Shown here one piece after another: positions 6,224 through 14,223 of a stretch of DNA of 58,999 bases (position 1 is the stretch's first letter; each line of letters starts with the position of its first letter). The notes under the pieces were generated by a model. That model was not told where the DNA came from. It saw only the letters and a list, made by a program, of their open reading frames with translations, and did no database searches. Origin of the DNA: an uncultured Opitutaceae bacterium (GTDB lineage Bacteria > Verrucomicrobiota > Verrucomicrobiia > Opitutales > Opitutaceae); NCBI GenBank assembly GCA_903891325.1, contig CAITEC010000012.1:1-58999 (forward strand). The letters run 5' to 3'. The translations under genes and the position numbers were made by a program.

Positions 6224-8473
6224 GCAAACTTTCCGGCGTTCCCAAAAAAAGCGCGAATTTCATCGCGGCCCCCGGCGTTTCAGGGCTTAATTGGCCGAAT
6301 CCGACCCAAACGTAAATTCTTCCAGCCGACGCGGCCGCCCGGTGACAAGGCTCCCCAGTCCGGGAACCGGCAGCAGCCCTCCCGCGGGCCCGCCCGCGCT
6401 CCCACCCCCTCCCCGGCCCGCGAGCCGCAGGCCGACCTGATCGGTCGGATCCAGTTCAGGGCGGGCGGTTCGGCCTTCGTTGTCCCGGACGTCGCGATCG
6501 GCAAGGGCAAGCCCCCCGCCACCCAGATATTTCCCGAGGACACCGGCGTCGCCCTGCCCGGCGACCGCGTTGCCGTCCGCATTCACCCCGGGGTCTCCGG
6601 CCGCCAACCCGGCGAGACCGTGGGCCGGGTGATCAGCGTCCTTGAACGGGGCCGCGACACGATCATCGGCGACCTGGTCCGCGCGGGCCGCGGCTTCATC
6701 GTCGCCCCGGACGACCCCCGCTTCATCCACGAGATTCACGTGGAGGATCCCTCGCGCTCGACCGTCAAGCCCGCCCCCCGGCCCGGCGACAAGGTCGTCG
6801 TCCAGCTCGGCGAGTGGAAGCAGCGCCGGCAGCCACTGACCGGGGCCATCATCCGCCGGCTGGGCCGCACGCACGAGCCGCAGGCTGAGTTGCTCGGCGT
6901 CCTGGAAAAGTACGGCCTGGATCCCAAGTTTCCCGCCGATGTGGACCGCGAGGCGGCCGCCCTCCCCGACCGCGTTCTGCCGCGCGAGCACGCCAACCGG
7001 CTCGACTACCGGAACCAGGCCGTTGTCACGATCGACCCGGACGACGCCAAGGATTTCGACGACGCGCTCTCCCTTGAGTCCCTGCCCGGCGGCGAGGTTC
7101 GCGTCGGCGTCCACGTCGCGGATGTCTCGACCTACGTCCGGCCGGGCACCGCCCTCGACCGCGAGGCGCAGCGCCGCGGCAACTCGACCTACCTTGTCGG
7201 GCTCGTGATCCCGATGCTTCCGCACAAGCTCTCCAACGGGCTCTGCTCGCTCGTCGAGGGTGAGGACCGGCTCTGCAAGGCGGTGTTCTTCACCTACATG
7301 AAGAACGGCAAGGTCAGGGAGACCACCTTCGCCAATACGGTCATCCGCAGCCGCAAGCGCCTCACCTACAAGCAGGCCCACATGCTGCTTTTCGAGAACG
7401 ATCTCGAGTCGATCCGCGCCCTGCCCCTTCCGCCCAAGCACCAGACCGGCTCGACCGGCCGGGCACTCCGCGAGCTTTCCGACAGCGAATTGACCGACCT
7501 CCAGTCCTGGCTGCGCACCTTCTGGCACATCGCCGGCCGGCTGCGGCGCGAGCGGATGGCCCATGGCAGCCTGGACCTCGACATGCCCGAGACGAAGATC
7601 TACGTCGACGAGCGCGGCTTCGCCGACCGCCTGGAGCGCGTCGAGCACGATGAAAGCCACCAGCTCATCGAGGAATTCATGCTCGCGGCAAACGAGGCCG
7701 TCGCCCGGCTCACACGGACTTTCCGGCTTCCCTCGCTTTACCGCGTTCACGACGATCCCGACGCGGAGAAGCTCGCGGAATTCCAGAAATTCCTGGCGAC
7801 CTTTGGCGTGAACGTCGGCGACCTCACGCGGCGCGAGGAGATCATGAAGCTGCTGGAGACCCTGAAGTCCCACCCCCAGGGCTACACGCTTCGGACCCAG
7901 CTCCTGCGCAGCCTCAAGAAGGCCGGCTACCGCGCCCTCCACGACGGGCACTACGGCCTCCACAAGAAGGATTACACCCACTTCACCTCGCCGATCCGGC
8001 GCTACTCGGACCTGGTCGTCCACCGGGTGTTTGAGACCTACCTGATCAAGCACGGCGGTCATCCCGCGGTCCCGGGCCGGGTGCCCTACGACATCCGCGG
8101 CGTCGAGAGCCTGGCCGAGCACCTCAGCCTCACCGAGATCAACTCGACGGAGGCCGAGCGCGAGAGCGTCAAGATCAAGCTCCTGGAGTTCTTCGAGCGC
8201 CAGCTCGCCAAGAAGCAGCGGGTGCCGATGGCCGCCGTCATCACCGACGTTCGGCGCCACGGCTTCTTCATCGAGCTGGTCGAGTCCATGACCTACGGTT
8301 TCGTTTCCGCCGACCTCATCGGCGACGACAATTACGCGCTGAACGCCTCCGGCACCGCCCTTGTCGGCCGCCGCAAGCACAAGCGCTACGAGCTCGGCGG
8401 CCGCCTCGACGTGACGGTTGACAAGGTGGACCGCTACAAGCGGATCATCGATTTCCGCCCGGTCCCCGTCTGA
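6071..8473 (+). CDS. rnr: Ribonuclease R / RNB-family 3'-5' exoribonuclease
   Basis: The conserved part begins near 6430 (LIGRIQFRAGGSAFVVPD, a cold-shock RNA-binding domain). It continues through a second cold-shock domain and the RNB catalytic domain, with TIDPDDAKDFDDALSLE carrying the catalytic aspartates, and ends in an S1 domain near the C-terminus. The enzyme degrades structured RNA processively from the 3' end. The start is unresolved. The open frame reaches back to a TTG at 6071, and a second TTG is at 6122, both inside repeat element A1. Between the element and the first domain there is no in-frame ATG, GTG or TTG. The stretch at about 6300-6430 encodes a low-complexity Pro/Arg/Gln-rich tail. 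A family B hairpin follows the stop codon by six bases. Confidence 0.9.
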   Translation: MAGRVPGAALAELIGRLLPSPHEAGRRCGDQIGIAQRSRGAGPSRPSRDCVANFPAFPKKARISSRPPAFQGLIGRIRPKRKFFQPTRPPGDKAPQSGNRQQPSRGPARAPTPSPAREPQADLIGRIQFRAGGSAFVVPDVAIGKGKPPATQIFPEDTGVALPGDRVAVRIHPGVSGRQPGETVGRVISVLERGRDTIIGDLVRAGRGFIVAPDDPRFIHEIHVEDPSRSTVKPAPRPGDKVVVQLGEWKQRRQPLTGAIIRRLGRTHEPQAELLGVLEKYGLDPKFPADVDREAAALPDRVLPREHANRLDYRNQAVVTIDPDDAKDFDDALSLESLPGGEVRVGVHVADVSTYVRPGTALDREAQRRGNSTYLVGLVIPMLPHKLSNGLCSLVEGEDRLCKAVFFTYMKNGKVRETTFANTVIRSRKRLTYKQAHMLLFENDLESIRALPLPPKHQTGSTGRALRELSDSELTDLQSWLRTFWHIAGRLRRERMAHGSLDLDMPETKIYVDERGFADRLERVEHDESHQLIEEFMLAANEAVARLTRTFRLPSLYRVHDDPDAEKLAEFQKFLATFGVNVGDLTRREEIMKLLETLKSHPQGYTLRTQLLRSLKKAGYRALHDGHYGLHKKDYTHFTSPIRRYSDLVVHRVFETYLIKHGGHPAVPGRVPYDIRGVESLAEHLSLTEINSTEAERESVKIKLLEFFERQLAKKQRVPMAAVITDVRRHGFFIELVESMTYGFVSADLIGDDNYALNASGTALVGRRKHKRYELGGRLDVTVDKVDRYKRIIDFRPVPV

Positions 8474-8479
8474 TTTCCT

Positions 8480-8597
8480 GCAGAAACCTGAGACCTGAGA
8501 CCTGAAACCTGAAGTTTCAGCCTAAGGCACTAAGACCGCCGATCTGGAGGTTTGAAGGATCGACTCAGGTCTCAGGTCTCAGGTCTCAGGTTTCTGC
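8480..8597. repeat. Family B heptamer hairpin after rnr
   Basis: Arms at 8480-8512 and 8565-8597 are complementary over 33 bases with one mismatch. They consist of reiterated heptamers (CCTGAGA on one side, TCTCAGG on the other) flanked by GCAGAAA/TTTCTGC. It starts six bases past the rnr stop, so it may act as an RNA end signal or 3' stabiliser. The same heptamer, in one orientation only, recurs at 12321-12415. There is no T-run typical of an intrinsic terminator. Confidence 0.8.
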
Positions 8598-8636
8598 AAG
8601 GTCCCCCCCTCCCACCGCGTGGCGACCCTCCACGAT

Positions 8637-8805
8637 GGGGGTCGGACAGGCTCGATCCGGAGAGTCTCCGGAGCGGCATTAGCAGAGCTCATTGGTCGCC
8701 TCTGGCCGTCCCCCCATGAGGCGGGACGGCGGTGTGGCGACCAGATTGGGCCTTGCGCAGCGGAGCCGCGGAGGGGGCTCTCCGGATCGAGCCTGTCCGA
8801 CCCCC
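8637..8805. repeat. Family A inverted-repeat element, copy 2
   Basis: This is a 169-base element with perfect 28-base outer arms (8637-8664 and 8778-8805, including GTCGGACAGGCTCGATCC). They enclose a core of ~100 bases almost identical to copy 1 (6057-6223). The arms are unrelated to those of copy 1, yet exactly self-complementary. Together with the family B hairpin it fills the 382-base gap between rnr and the next gene. Nothing else is evident in that gap. Confidence 0.85.
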
Positions 8806-8855
8806 GCTATCACAGTCGCTTGCCAGATTTTCGTTTTCGACACACCTTTCCCACA

Positions 8856-9386
8856 ATGAAGCATTACGATTTCGCCAACCACTTTCGCACGATCTACGAC
8901 AAGGCCCTCTCCCGCTATTCCCAGGGAATCCGCGAGTCCGGAAAGCTCTTTTCCCCCGAGGAAACCGCCTGGCTTTCCGCCAACGGCATAACGGCCCAGC
9001 ACCTCTTCGACTACGCCGAGGACTTCCACAATTCCGACGGGGAACCCGGCTTCGGGAACGCCCTTGAGATCGAGACCGTCCGCCGCGACTACTTCCTGAA
9101 CATACAGGGCGGCCGGCCCTCCGCCGTCGTCCTGGATGAGGATTCCCTTCCCCCGAAGACCGAGACGGTGAAGGGCATCGAGTGGCTGCCCCGGATCATT
9201 CCCAAGGCCAAGGCGAAGCTCCGCGGCGAGTTGCCGGCCAGCCTCATGTACTGCTGCGGCGGGGACCGCCGTTTCCTGAAGCAGCACGACATCCTCCCCG
9301 CGGAATTCCTCAGCCTGGTCTGGCGCAACGAAAAAGACGACGCTGCCATCGTCTCCTGGGTGGTCCGGCGCAGTTCCGGGAAGTGA
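8856..9386 (+). CDS. DUF5069-like conserved protein
   Basis: The 176-residue soluble protein starts at the ATG of MKHYDFANHFRTIYDKAL. The frame is open further upstream, but only through the family A repeat, so the later start is preferred. The C-terminal half, with LPRIIPKAKAKLRGELP, then two Cys before GGDRRFL, then EFLSLVWR, matches the layout of DUF5069 proteins of Verrucomicrobia and Planctomycetes, whose role is not known. There is no signal peptide or membrane segment. It converges on the polymerase gene, with a hairpin in the gap. The family call is from memory of the pattern and is moderate. Confidence 0.65.
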   Translation: MKHYDFANHFRTIYDKALSRYSQGIRESGKLFSPEETAWLSANGITAQHLFDYAEDFHNSDGEPGFGNALEIETVRRDYFLNIQGGRPSAVVLDEDSLPPKTETVKGIEWLPRIIPKAKAKLRGELPASLMYCCGGDRRFLKQHDILPAEFLSLVWRNEKDDAAIVSWVVRRSSGK

Positions 9387-9415
9387 CGTCGCGGGGGCGA
9401 TGTATCCGGGTTCTT

Positions 9416-9507
9416 TGTAGCCGGGGTCCCTGACCCCGGACGCTTGGGGTCCTATCTTCGATCCCCGTCCCCAAGGGGCCGGGCCGGGGTCTGGGACCCC
9501 GGCTACA
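9416..9507. terminator. Family C hairpin between convergent genes
   Basis: Arms at 9416-9439 (TGTAGCCGGGGTCCC and on) and 9484-9507 are complementary over 24 bases with a single mismatch, with a nested CTTGGGG/CCCCAAG pair inside. The right arm covers the polymerase stop codon (9503-9505). Its place between two converging genes suggests a bidirectional transcription end. The symmetric GTAGCCGGGGTC arms look like a dispersed palindrome rather than a classical T-run terminator. Confidence 0.6.
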
Positions 9508-11680
9508 GTAGCTCTCCCTGGACTCCCCCCGACGGAATCGGCGGCGCGATGCCCAGCAGCGGACCGTAGCGCTCGAGCCAGTCGTCGAGCTTTGCGGCAT
9601 AATAGTCCGCGTCGTAGGGGGCCGCCGCCGGATCGAAGAGCGACGCCGGCCTCGCCCGCTGCCAGTCGCTCGTCCGGCCCCTGGACTTCGCGGTGACGTA
9701 ATAGCTCACCCGCTCGCCCATCCGCGGCCGGGGCGTGAGCTGAAGGGCGGCCTCCGCCGCCGCCCGGCGCGGCTTCCCGCCCTCCGCCATGAGGCGCTCG
9801 TACGCGTCCGGATTTTGCCCGAGGGTCTCGCTTTTCGCCAGTTCCTCGACGGGCATCTCGCGGGTTGCGATCCGCCGGCGCGTCTCCGCCAGCAGGGCGG
9901 CCGGCGAGTCGGGCGCCGCGCCGAGGAGGAAGCGGATCATCTGGTCGGTGAGCCGGTGGAGGTAGGGCTCGATCCCCCGCGAGCGCAGCGCGCTTCCGCG
10001 GACTATCACGCGGGACCCGTCGTAAAGCGCGTAATTCTTCGCCTTGTAGCAGAGCATCGCCGGGTAGCTGCCGTCGAACTCAAGGTCGATCCCCTCCGGA
10101 AGGATTCCCGACACCGCCTCCAGCAGCGCCTCGGGCCTGGAAAAGCGCTCCCCGGCGGCCACGTAGATCCCGTCGGTGTCCGCCTCCAGGACCGCGCAGC
10201 CCTGCTTCTCGAACTCGGCGATCAGGGCCTGCAGCAGCTCCCGCCCCCGGCGGGTGACCTCGGCGGCCAGATCGCTGTCGCCGAAGCGCGCGCCCGGGAA
10301 CCCGAGGTACCCGTAGAACGAGTTGATGAGGATCTTGAAGGCCGCCTGGCGCGCGCCGGCCTCCGCCCGTTCCGCCTCCGTCGGCGCCTTCCGCGCAAGC
10401 TCCTTGCACTTGAGCCGGTAGTCCCGAAGCGAGCGCAGCAGCGGGATGAAGGAGCCCAGCGTGTCGTTCCGCGGATTGCGCCCGATCTGCAGCAGCAGGC
10501 TCGGATAGAGCGAGGCCACGTCGTAGTGGAGCACGTTTCGGAATACCCCCTCGCGGAAGCTGCGGGTGAATCCGCCCTCAAATGCCGTCACCTCCGGGGG
10601 CAGCGGGCAGGCCTGCCTCGCGTGGTAGTATTCCTCGAGGAAGAGCAGGTCGATCTTCGCCGTTGTCCCGCGCAGCGTTGCGTCCTGGAGCAGGATCGGG
10701 AAGGCCCGCGCCTGCTCGAAATAGGTCGGCAGGAGAAGCCCGGCGATGCCCTCGGTCTCCCGCAGGTCGTCCTCCAGGTAGGCGCAAAAGCGCGCGCGAT
10801 CGGCCGTGAAGACGGCGGCGATCCCGCTCCCCTCGATCAGGGTGCGCCCGCCCTCCGGCGTGATGCCGAAGTAGCCGGCGACCGACTTGAGGCCGTACGA
10901 GGTCATCTCGCGCGCGGTGATGTCGTAAAGCTGGACCAGCAGGTAGGTGTCCACAACCGCCCGGCCGGCGAGGTCGCAGCGGCTGAAATCGATCCAGCGC
11001 TCCGCCACCTTCAGCCGGCTGTTTCGGAAGACCGCCCGCTGCCCGTGGCGCCCCCAGGCGCAGGGCACCCCGTGGTGCCGGCAGCGGAGGCGGAGGTAGT
11101 CCAAGTCGAAGCGGAAGATGTTGTGCCCCTCGATGACGTCGGGATCGATTTCCGCGAACGCCGTGTTGAGCGACTCGAGCAGGCGCTTCTCGGCGTGATC
11201 GCTCGTCGCCTCGAGCAGGAGAAGCCGGTTCTTCCCGCCGCAGCGCAGCCCGATCGCCAGCACGCGGTCGCCCGGCTTCCTCGCGTCGCTGAAGCTCCCG
11301 TCGCCCGACGCGGTCTCGATGTCGAGCTGGCAGCGCCTCAGGTCGCCGAAGTGAATGCCGCGGTAGAGCCGCTCGCGGCGCTGGATCAGGACCTGGCTCT
11401 CCAGCGGGCTCAGGAGATCCTGCGGCCCCTCCCGCTCCCGGAGAAAGTCTTCCAACGCCGCCGGGGTCGGCGCGTGCGCGAGGCAGCCGAACACCCCCTC
11501 GCCGGCGAGGCGCTCGACCTCAATTCCCGGGGGGGGATCGGCGGCGCCCCGTCCCAGCCAGGCGAAGGGGCGGAAGGGAAGCTCGGCCTCCACGCGCGAG
11601 CCGGCGGGGCCTGCAATCGTCGCGCGGGCGCCTCCCTTCCCGTCCACCCACAGTCCGCAAAGCGTATCGGCGCCGGGCAT
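9503..11680 (-). CDS. polB: Family-B DNA polymerase with 3'-5' exonuclease
   Basis: The 725-residue protein carries the full family-B set: Exo I at 120-122 (DIE), Exo II EGHNIFRFD at 184-192, Exo III YLEDD at 301-305, then polymerase motifs DVASLYPS at 387-394, KILINSFYG at 449-457 and EADTDGIYV around 499-507 (catalytic D501, D503). So both proofreading and synthesis should be active. In bacteria such enzymes (E. coli Pol II type) work in repair and translesion or restart synthesis. It is slightly shorter than Pol II, mainly at the N-terminus. It lies 17 bases downstream of a small membrane-protein gene, which in turn follows a candidate 6S RNA. No LexA box was recognised. Confidence 0.9.
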   Translation of the reverse strand: MPGADTLCGLWVDGKGGARATIAGPAGSRVEAELPFRPFAWLGRGAADPPPGIEVERLAGEGVFGCLAHAPTPAALEDFLREREGPQDLLSPLESQVLIQRRERLYRGIHFGDLRRCQLDIETASGDGSFSDARKPGDRVLAIGLRCGGKNRLLLLEATSDHAEKRLLESLNTAFAEIDPDVIEGHNIFRFDLDYLRLRCRHHGVPCAWGRHGQRAVFRNSRLKVAERWIDFSRCDLAGRAVVDTYLLVQLYDITAREMTSYGLKSVAGYFGITPEGGRTLIEGSGIAAVFTADRARFCAYLEDDLRETEGIAGLLLPTYFEQARAFPILLQDATLRGTTAKIDLLFLEEYYHARQACPLPPEVTAFEGGFTRSFREGVFRNVLHYDVASLYPSLLLQIGRNPRNDTLGSFIPLLRSLRDYRLKCKELARKAPTEAERAEAGARQAAFKILINSFYGYLGFPGARFGDSDLAAEVTRRGRELLQALIAEFEKQGCAVLEADTDGIYVAAGERFSRPEALLEAVSGILPEGIDLEFDGSYPAMLCYKAKNYALYDGSRVIVRGSALRSRGIEPYLHRLTDQMIRFLLGAAPDSPAALLAETRRRIATREMPVEELAKSETLGQNPDAYERLMAEGGKPRRAAAEAALQLTPRPRMGERVSYYVTAKSRGRTSDWQRARPASLFDPAAAPYDADYYAAKLDDWLERYGPLLGIAPPIPSGGVQGELL

Positions 11681-11697
11681 TCAGGCTCCGCGCCCGA

Positions 11698-12048
11698 TCA
11701 GAAGGGCTTGGCGTAGACCATCGCGACCGCCACCGCGAGAATGAATGCCCCAACGACCATCAGGAGCGGGGCCAGGTTTCGTCTCCGGTAGGCGAGGCCG
11801 CCCAGGGCCGAGAAGGCGAGCCAGCACAGCACCTTGACGATGATCCACCCGTGGTAGGAAAAGCCGAACACGCCCTGCCACATCCGGACGCCCGTCGCGA
11901 GCACGACCAGGGCGGCGATCCCCGAGATCATCAGGATCGGCTTGCGCGACTCCGGAGGCGCCGCAAAGGCGAGAAAGGTGAATCCGGTCAGCAGCAGCAC
12001 GGAAACGACGTGGAGGATGTGGAGGATGACGATTTCGCCGGGATTCAT
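11698..12048 (-). CDS. Small four-helix membrane protein
   Basis: The 116-residue protein starts at the Met of MNPGEIVILHILHVVSVLL, preferred over an in-frame Met nine codons earlier. It has about four hydrophobic segments: residues ~5-28, ~37-55, ~65-80 and ~90-110, the last ending VAVAMVYAKPF. His residues in helix 1 and near helix 3 (FSYHGW) recall small haem- or copper-related membrane proteins of the SirB/CopD type, but I cannot assign a family. It is probably transcribed with polB, 17 bases downstream, and its start lies 15 bases from the 3' end of the candidate 6S RNA. Confidence 0.7.
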   Translation of the reverse strand: MNPGEIVILHILHVVSVLLLTGFTFLAFAAPPESRKPILMISGIAALVVLATGVRMWQGVFGFSYHGWIIVKVLCWLAFSALGGLAYRRRNLAPLLMVVGAFILAVAVAMVYAKPF

Positions 12049-12063
12049 GATTTGAAGGAAAGG

Positions 12064-12246
12064 GTAACACCCCACGTGTGCCGTATGCCCAAAGGCTCAG
12101 GACCTTTTTGTATTCAGGTGGGCGCCTCCGCCGCGGCTTTTGCTCTCCGGTGTACGGCCCAGCAGCTTCCACGACGGTTTTGGCTCCCGTAAGGATTCAA
12201 AGGCAAAGAGCGTGTATGAGAGCACCTCGAACACTGCAGGGTGTCG
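12064..12246 (-). ncRNA. ssrS: Candidate 6S RNA
   Basis: The minus-strand transcript from about 12246 to 12064 would be ~183 nt, the usual 6S length. The ends pair as a closing helix: GACACCC (12239-12245) with GGGTGTT (12066-12072), then TGT with ACA. Just inside is TGTTCGAGG, the motif seen at the 5' side of the 6S central bubble. The 3' half has CCCACCTGAATACAAAAAGG, a small hairpin like that in many 6S RNAs, then AGCCTTTGGGCATACGGC, comparable to the E. coli 3' bubble strand. A sigma70-like promoter precedes it. 6S RNA binds the housekeeping RNA polymerase holoenzyme in stationary phase. The call rests on motif and helix layout; a covariance-model search was not possible. Confidence 0.6.
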
Positions 12247-12252
12247 GGCCAG

Positions 12253-12280
12253 ACCGTACCCCCGCCCACCCCGACGTCAA
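12253..12280 (-). promoter_or_regulatory. Sigma70-like promoter of the 6S candidate
   Basis: Read on the minus strand, TTGACG (12275-12280) and TACGGT (12253-12258) are separated by 16 bases. Initiation about seven bases after the -10 box would fall at 12246, where the closing helix of the candidate 6S RNA begins. Confidence 0.55.
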
Positions 12281-12320
12281 ATCAAACAAAAGAAAGACTT
12301 GGGAGCGCCTTGGTCCTATT

Positions 12321-12415
12321 TTCAGGTTTCAGGTTTCAAGTTTCAGGTTTCAGCCCCATCCGGTCTCAGGTTTCAGGTTTCTGATAAAAGCGGTCTCAGG
12401 TTTCTGCGAGAAATC
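12321..12415. repeat. Family B heptamer tandem repeat upstream of proS
   Basis: Tandem and broken copies of TTTCAGG/TCTCAGG run through this stretch, all in one orientation, ending in GGTTTCTGC like the right arm of the copy at 8565-8597. There is no opposing arm, so it cannot fold like that copy. It lies 40 bases before the proS start and, with the 6S candidate and its promoter, accounts for the gap 12049-12455. Confidence 0.75.
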
Positions 12416-12455
12416 CTCCTTTCCTCCAGGCGCCATCTAGCCTCTACTTTCCGGC

Positions 12456-14219
12456 ATGATATCCTGGTCGCGATACTTCATCCCCACCCTCAAGGAGAGC
12501 CCCGCGGACGCGGAAATCGCCTCGCACCGGCTCCTCATACGCGCCGGTCTCGTGCGCAAGGTCGGCGGCGGCCTCTATGCCTTCCTTCCGATCGGGCTGC
12601 GCGTGATGCGCAAGCTCAGCCAGATCTGCCGCGAGGAGATGGAGCGGGCCGGGGCGATTGAATTGTCCATGCCCCACCTGCATCCCGCGGAGCTTTGGCG
12701 CGAGGGCCCCCGCTGGCCGGCGGCCCGCGAGATCATGTTCCGAGCCGACCACGCGGGCGCGGGCCGGCGCGGCGGGGGCGAGCCCGAGTTTGTCCTCGGC
12801 CCGACCCACGAGGAGATCATCACCCCGCTCATGAAGGCGGAGATCTCCAGCTACCGGGACCTGCCCAAGAACTTTTTTCAGATCGCCACCAAGTTCCGCA
12901 ATGAGATCCGCCCCCGCTTCGGGCTGATGCGCGCGCGGGAATTCGTCATGAAGGACGGCTACTCGTTCGACGCGGACGACGCCGGCGCGATGCGAAGCTA
13001 CGGGGCCATGAAGGAGGCCTACGGCAGATTCTTCGCGCGATCCGGCCTGAAGGCGGTCGTCGTCGAGGCGGACACGGGAGTCATGGGCGGCAGCGCCTCG
13101 CACGAGTTCATGGTCCCCGCCGAGGTGGGCGACGACGATGTCGTCCATTGCGACGCCTGCGGCTACGCGGCGAACCGGGAGAAGGCCTCCAGCGGCGTCG
13201 TGGCGGCGGGCGCCGCCCCGGCGCCCCCGGCGGGCCCGACCGAGGAGTTCGCCACCCCGGGGGTTGTCACGATCGCCGCCCTGGCGGCACCGCCGCACGG
13301 CGTGCCCGCGGAGTCGCAGTTCAAAACCCTCGTCTACATGGGCGACGGGAAGCCCTTCGTCGTCATCCTGCGCGGCAGCGACGAGCTCGAGGAGGCCAAG
13401 CTCGGCGGGCTCGGTTTCGGGCTCTGGCGCCCGGCGACCCCCGAGGAGATCGAGCCGGTCATGGGAGCGCGTCCCGGCAGCCTTGGCGCCGTCAGGGGCA
13501 CCATCAGGAATCCCTCCGCGCTCGCGGGAATATTCGCCGACGAGGCGATACGGCTGGTCGGCAACGGCACGACCGGCGCCAACCGCGACGGGTTCCACCT
13601 GCGCTGCGTCAACGTCGCCCGGGACCTCGAGATCACGCGCTTCGGCGATTTTCGCCGCGTGCGCGCGGGCGAACCCTGCCCGAAGTGCGGCAAACCCCTC
13701 CTCATCACGCGGGCGATCGAGGTTGGGCACATCTTCAAGCTTGGGACCAAGTACTCCGAGAAGTACGGGGCGGTCTACACCGACGACCAGAAGCAGAGCC
13801 ACACGCTGGTCATGGGCTGCTACGGTATCGGCATCAGCCGCACGCTCCAGGCATGCATCGAGCAGTCCCACGACGCCGACGGCATCGTCTGGCCCTGGGC
13901 GATCGCGCCCTTCCAGGTGCTTGTCTGCCTGCTCGATCCCCAGGCGCCCGAGGCCGTTGAGCTGGGCGGCCGCCTGGCCGCCGCCGCCGAGGGCGCCGGC
14001 GCGGATGTGCTGCTCGACGACCGGGCCGAGCGCCCCGGCGTGAAATTCAAGGACGCCGACCTGGTCGGCATCCCCCTTCGGGTCACCGTCGGAAGCCGCG
14101 GACTCAAGGAGGGCATCGTGGAGATGAAGTGGCGGAACCAGAAGGAAGTGATCAAGGTCCCGCTTGCGGAGGCCGAGGCCCGGATCGCGGCTGCGGTCGC
14201 CGGCGCGCAATCCACCTGA
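12456..14219 (+). CDS. proS: Prolyl-tRNA synthetase, bacterial type with editing domain
   Basis: The 587-residue enzyme charges tRNA-Pro with proline. Class II motif 2 is visible as FRNEIRPRFGLMRAREFVMK with DGYSFD following. The insertion between motifs 2 and 3 (about residues 220-410, with DACGYAANREKA at its start) is the bacterial YbaK-like editing domain that clears mischarged alanyl-tRNA-Pro. Motif 3 is GCYGIGISRTLQACIEQ. The C-terminal anticodon-binding domain follows (residues ~480-587). The start MISWSRYFIPTLKE is the standard N-terminus. clpS begins four bases after the stop, so the two are probably cotranscribed. Confidence 0.97.
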   Translation: MISWSRYFIPTLKESPADAEIASHRLLIRAGLVRKVGGGLYAFLPIGLRVMRKLSQICREEMERAGAIELSMPHLHPAELWREGPRWPAAREIMFRADHAGAGRRGGGEPEFVLGPTHEEIITPLMKAEISSYRDLPKNFFQIATKFRNEIRPRFGLMRAREFVMKDGYSFDADDAGAMRSYGAMKEAYGRFFARSGLKAVVVEADTGVMGGSASHEFMVPAEVGDDDVVHCDACGYAANREKASSGVVAAGAAPAPPAGPTEEFATPGVVTIAALAAPPHGVPAESQFKTLVYMGDGKPFVVILRGSDELEEAKLGGLGFGLWRPATPEEIEPVMGARPGSLGAVRGTIRNPSALAGIFADEAIRLVGNGTTGANRDGFHLRCVNVARDLEITRFGDFRRVRAGEPCPKCGKPLLITRAIEVGHIFKLGTKYSEKYGAVYTDDQKQSHTLVMGCYGIGISRTLQACIEQSHDADGIVWPWAIAPFQVLVCLLDPQAPEAVELGGRLAAAAEGAGADVLLDDRAERPGVKFKDADLVGIPLRVTVGSRGLKEGIVEMKWRNQKEVIKVPLAEAEARIAAAVAGAQST

Positions 14220-14223
14220 ACCC

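Noticed and set aside
9815..11716. 633-codon plus-strand frame opposite the DNA polymerase
   Set aside because: The polymerase motifs on the minus strand are complete; the plus-strand product is Arg/Gln/Ala-rich and featureless.
12321..12415. CRISPR-like array
   Set aside because: The repeats are 7 bases with no unique spacers, and no cas genes are nearby.
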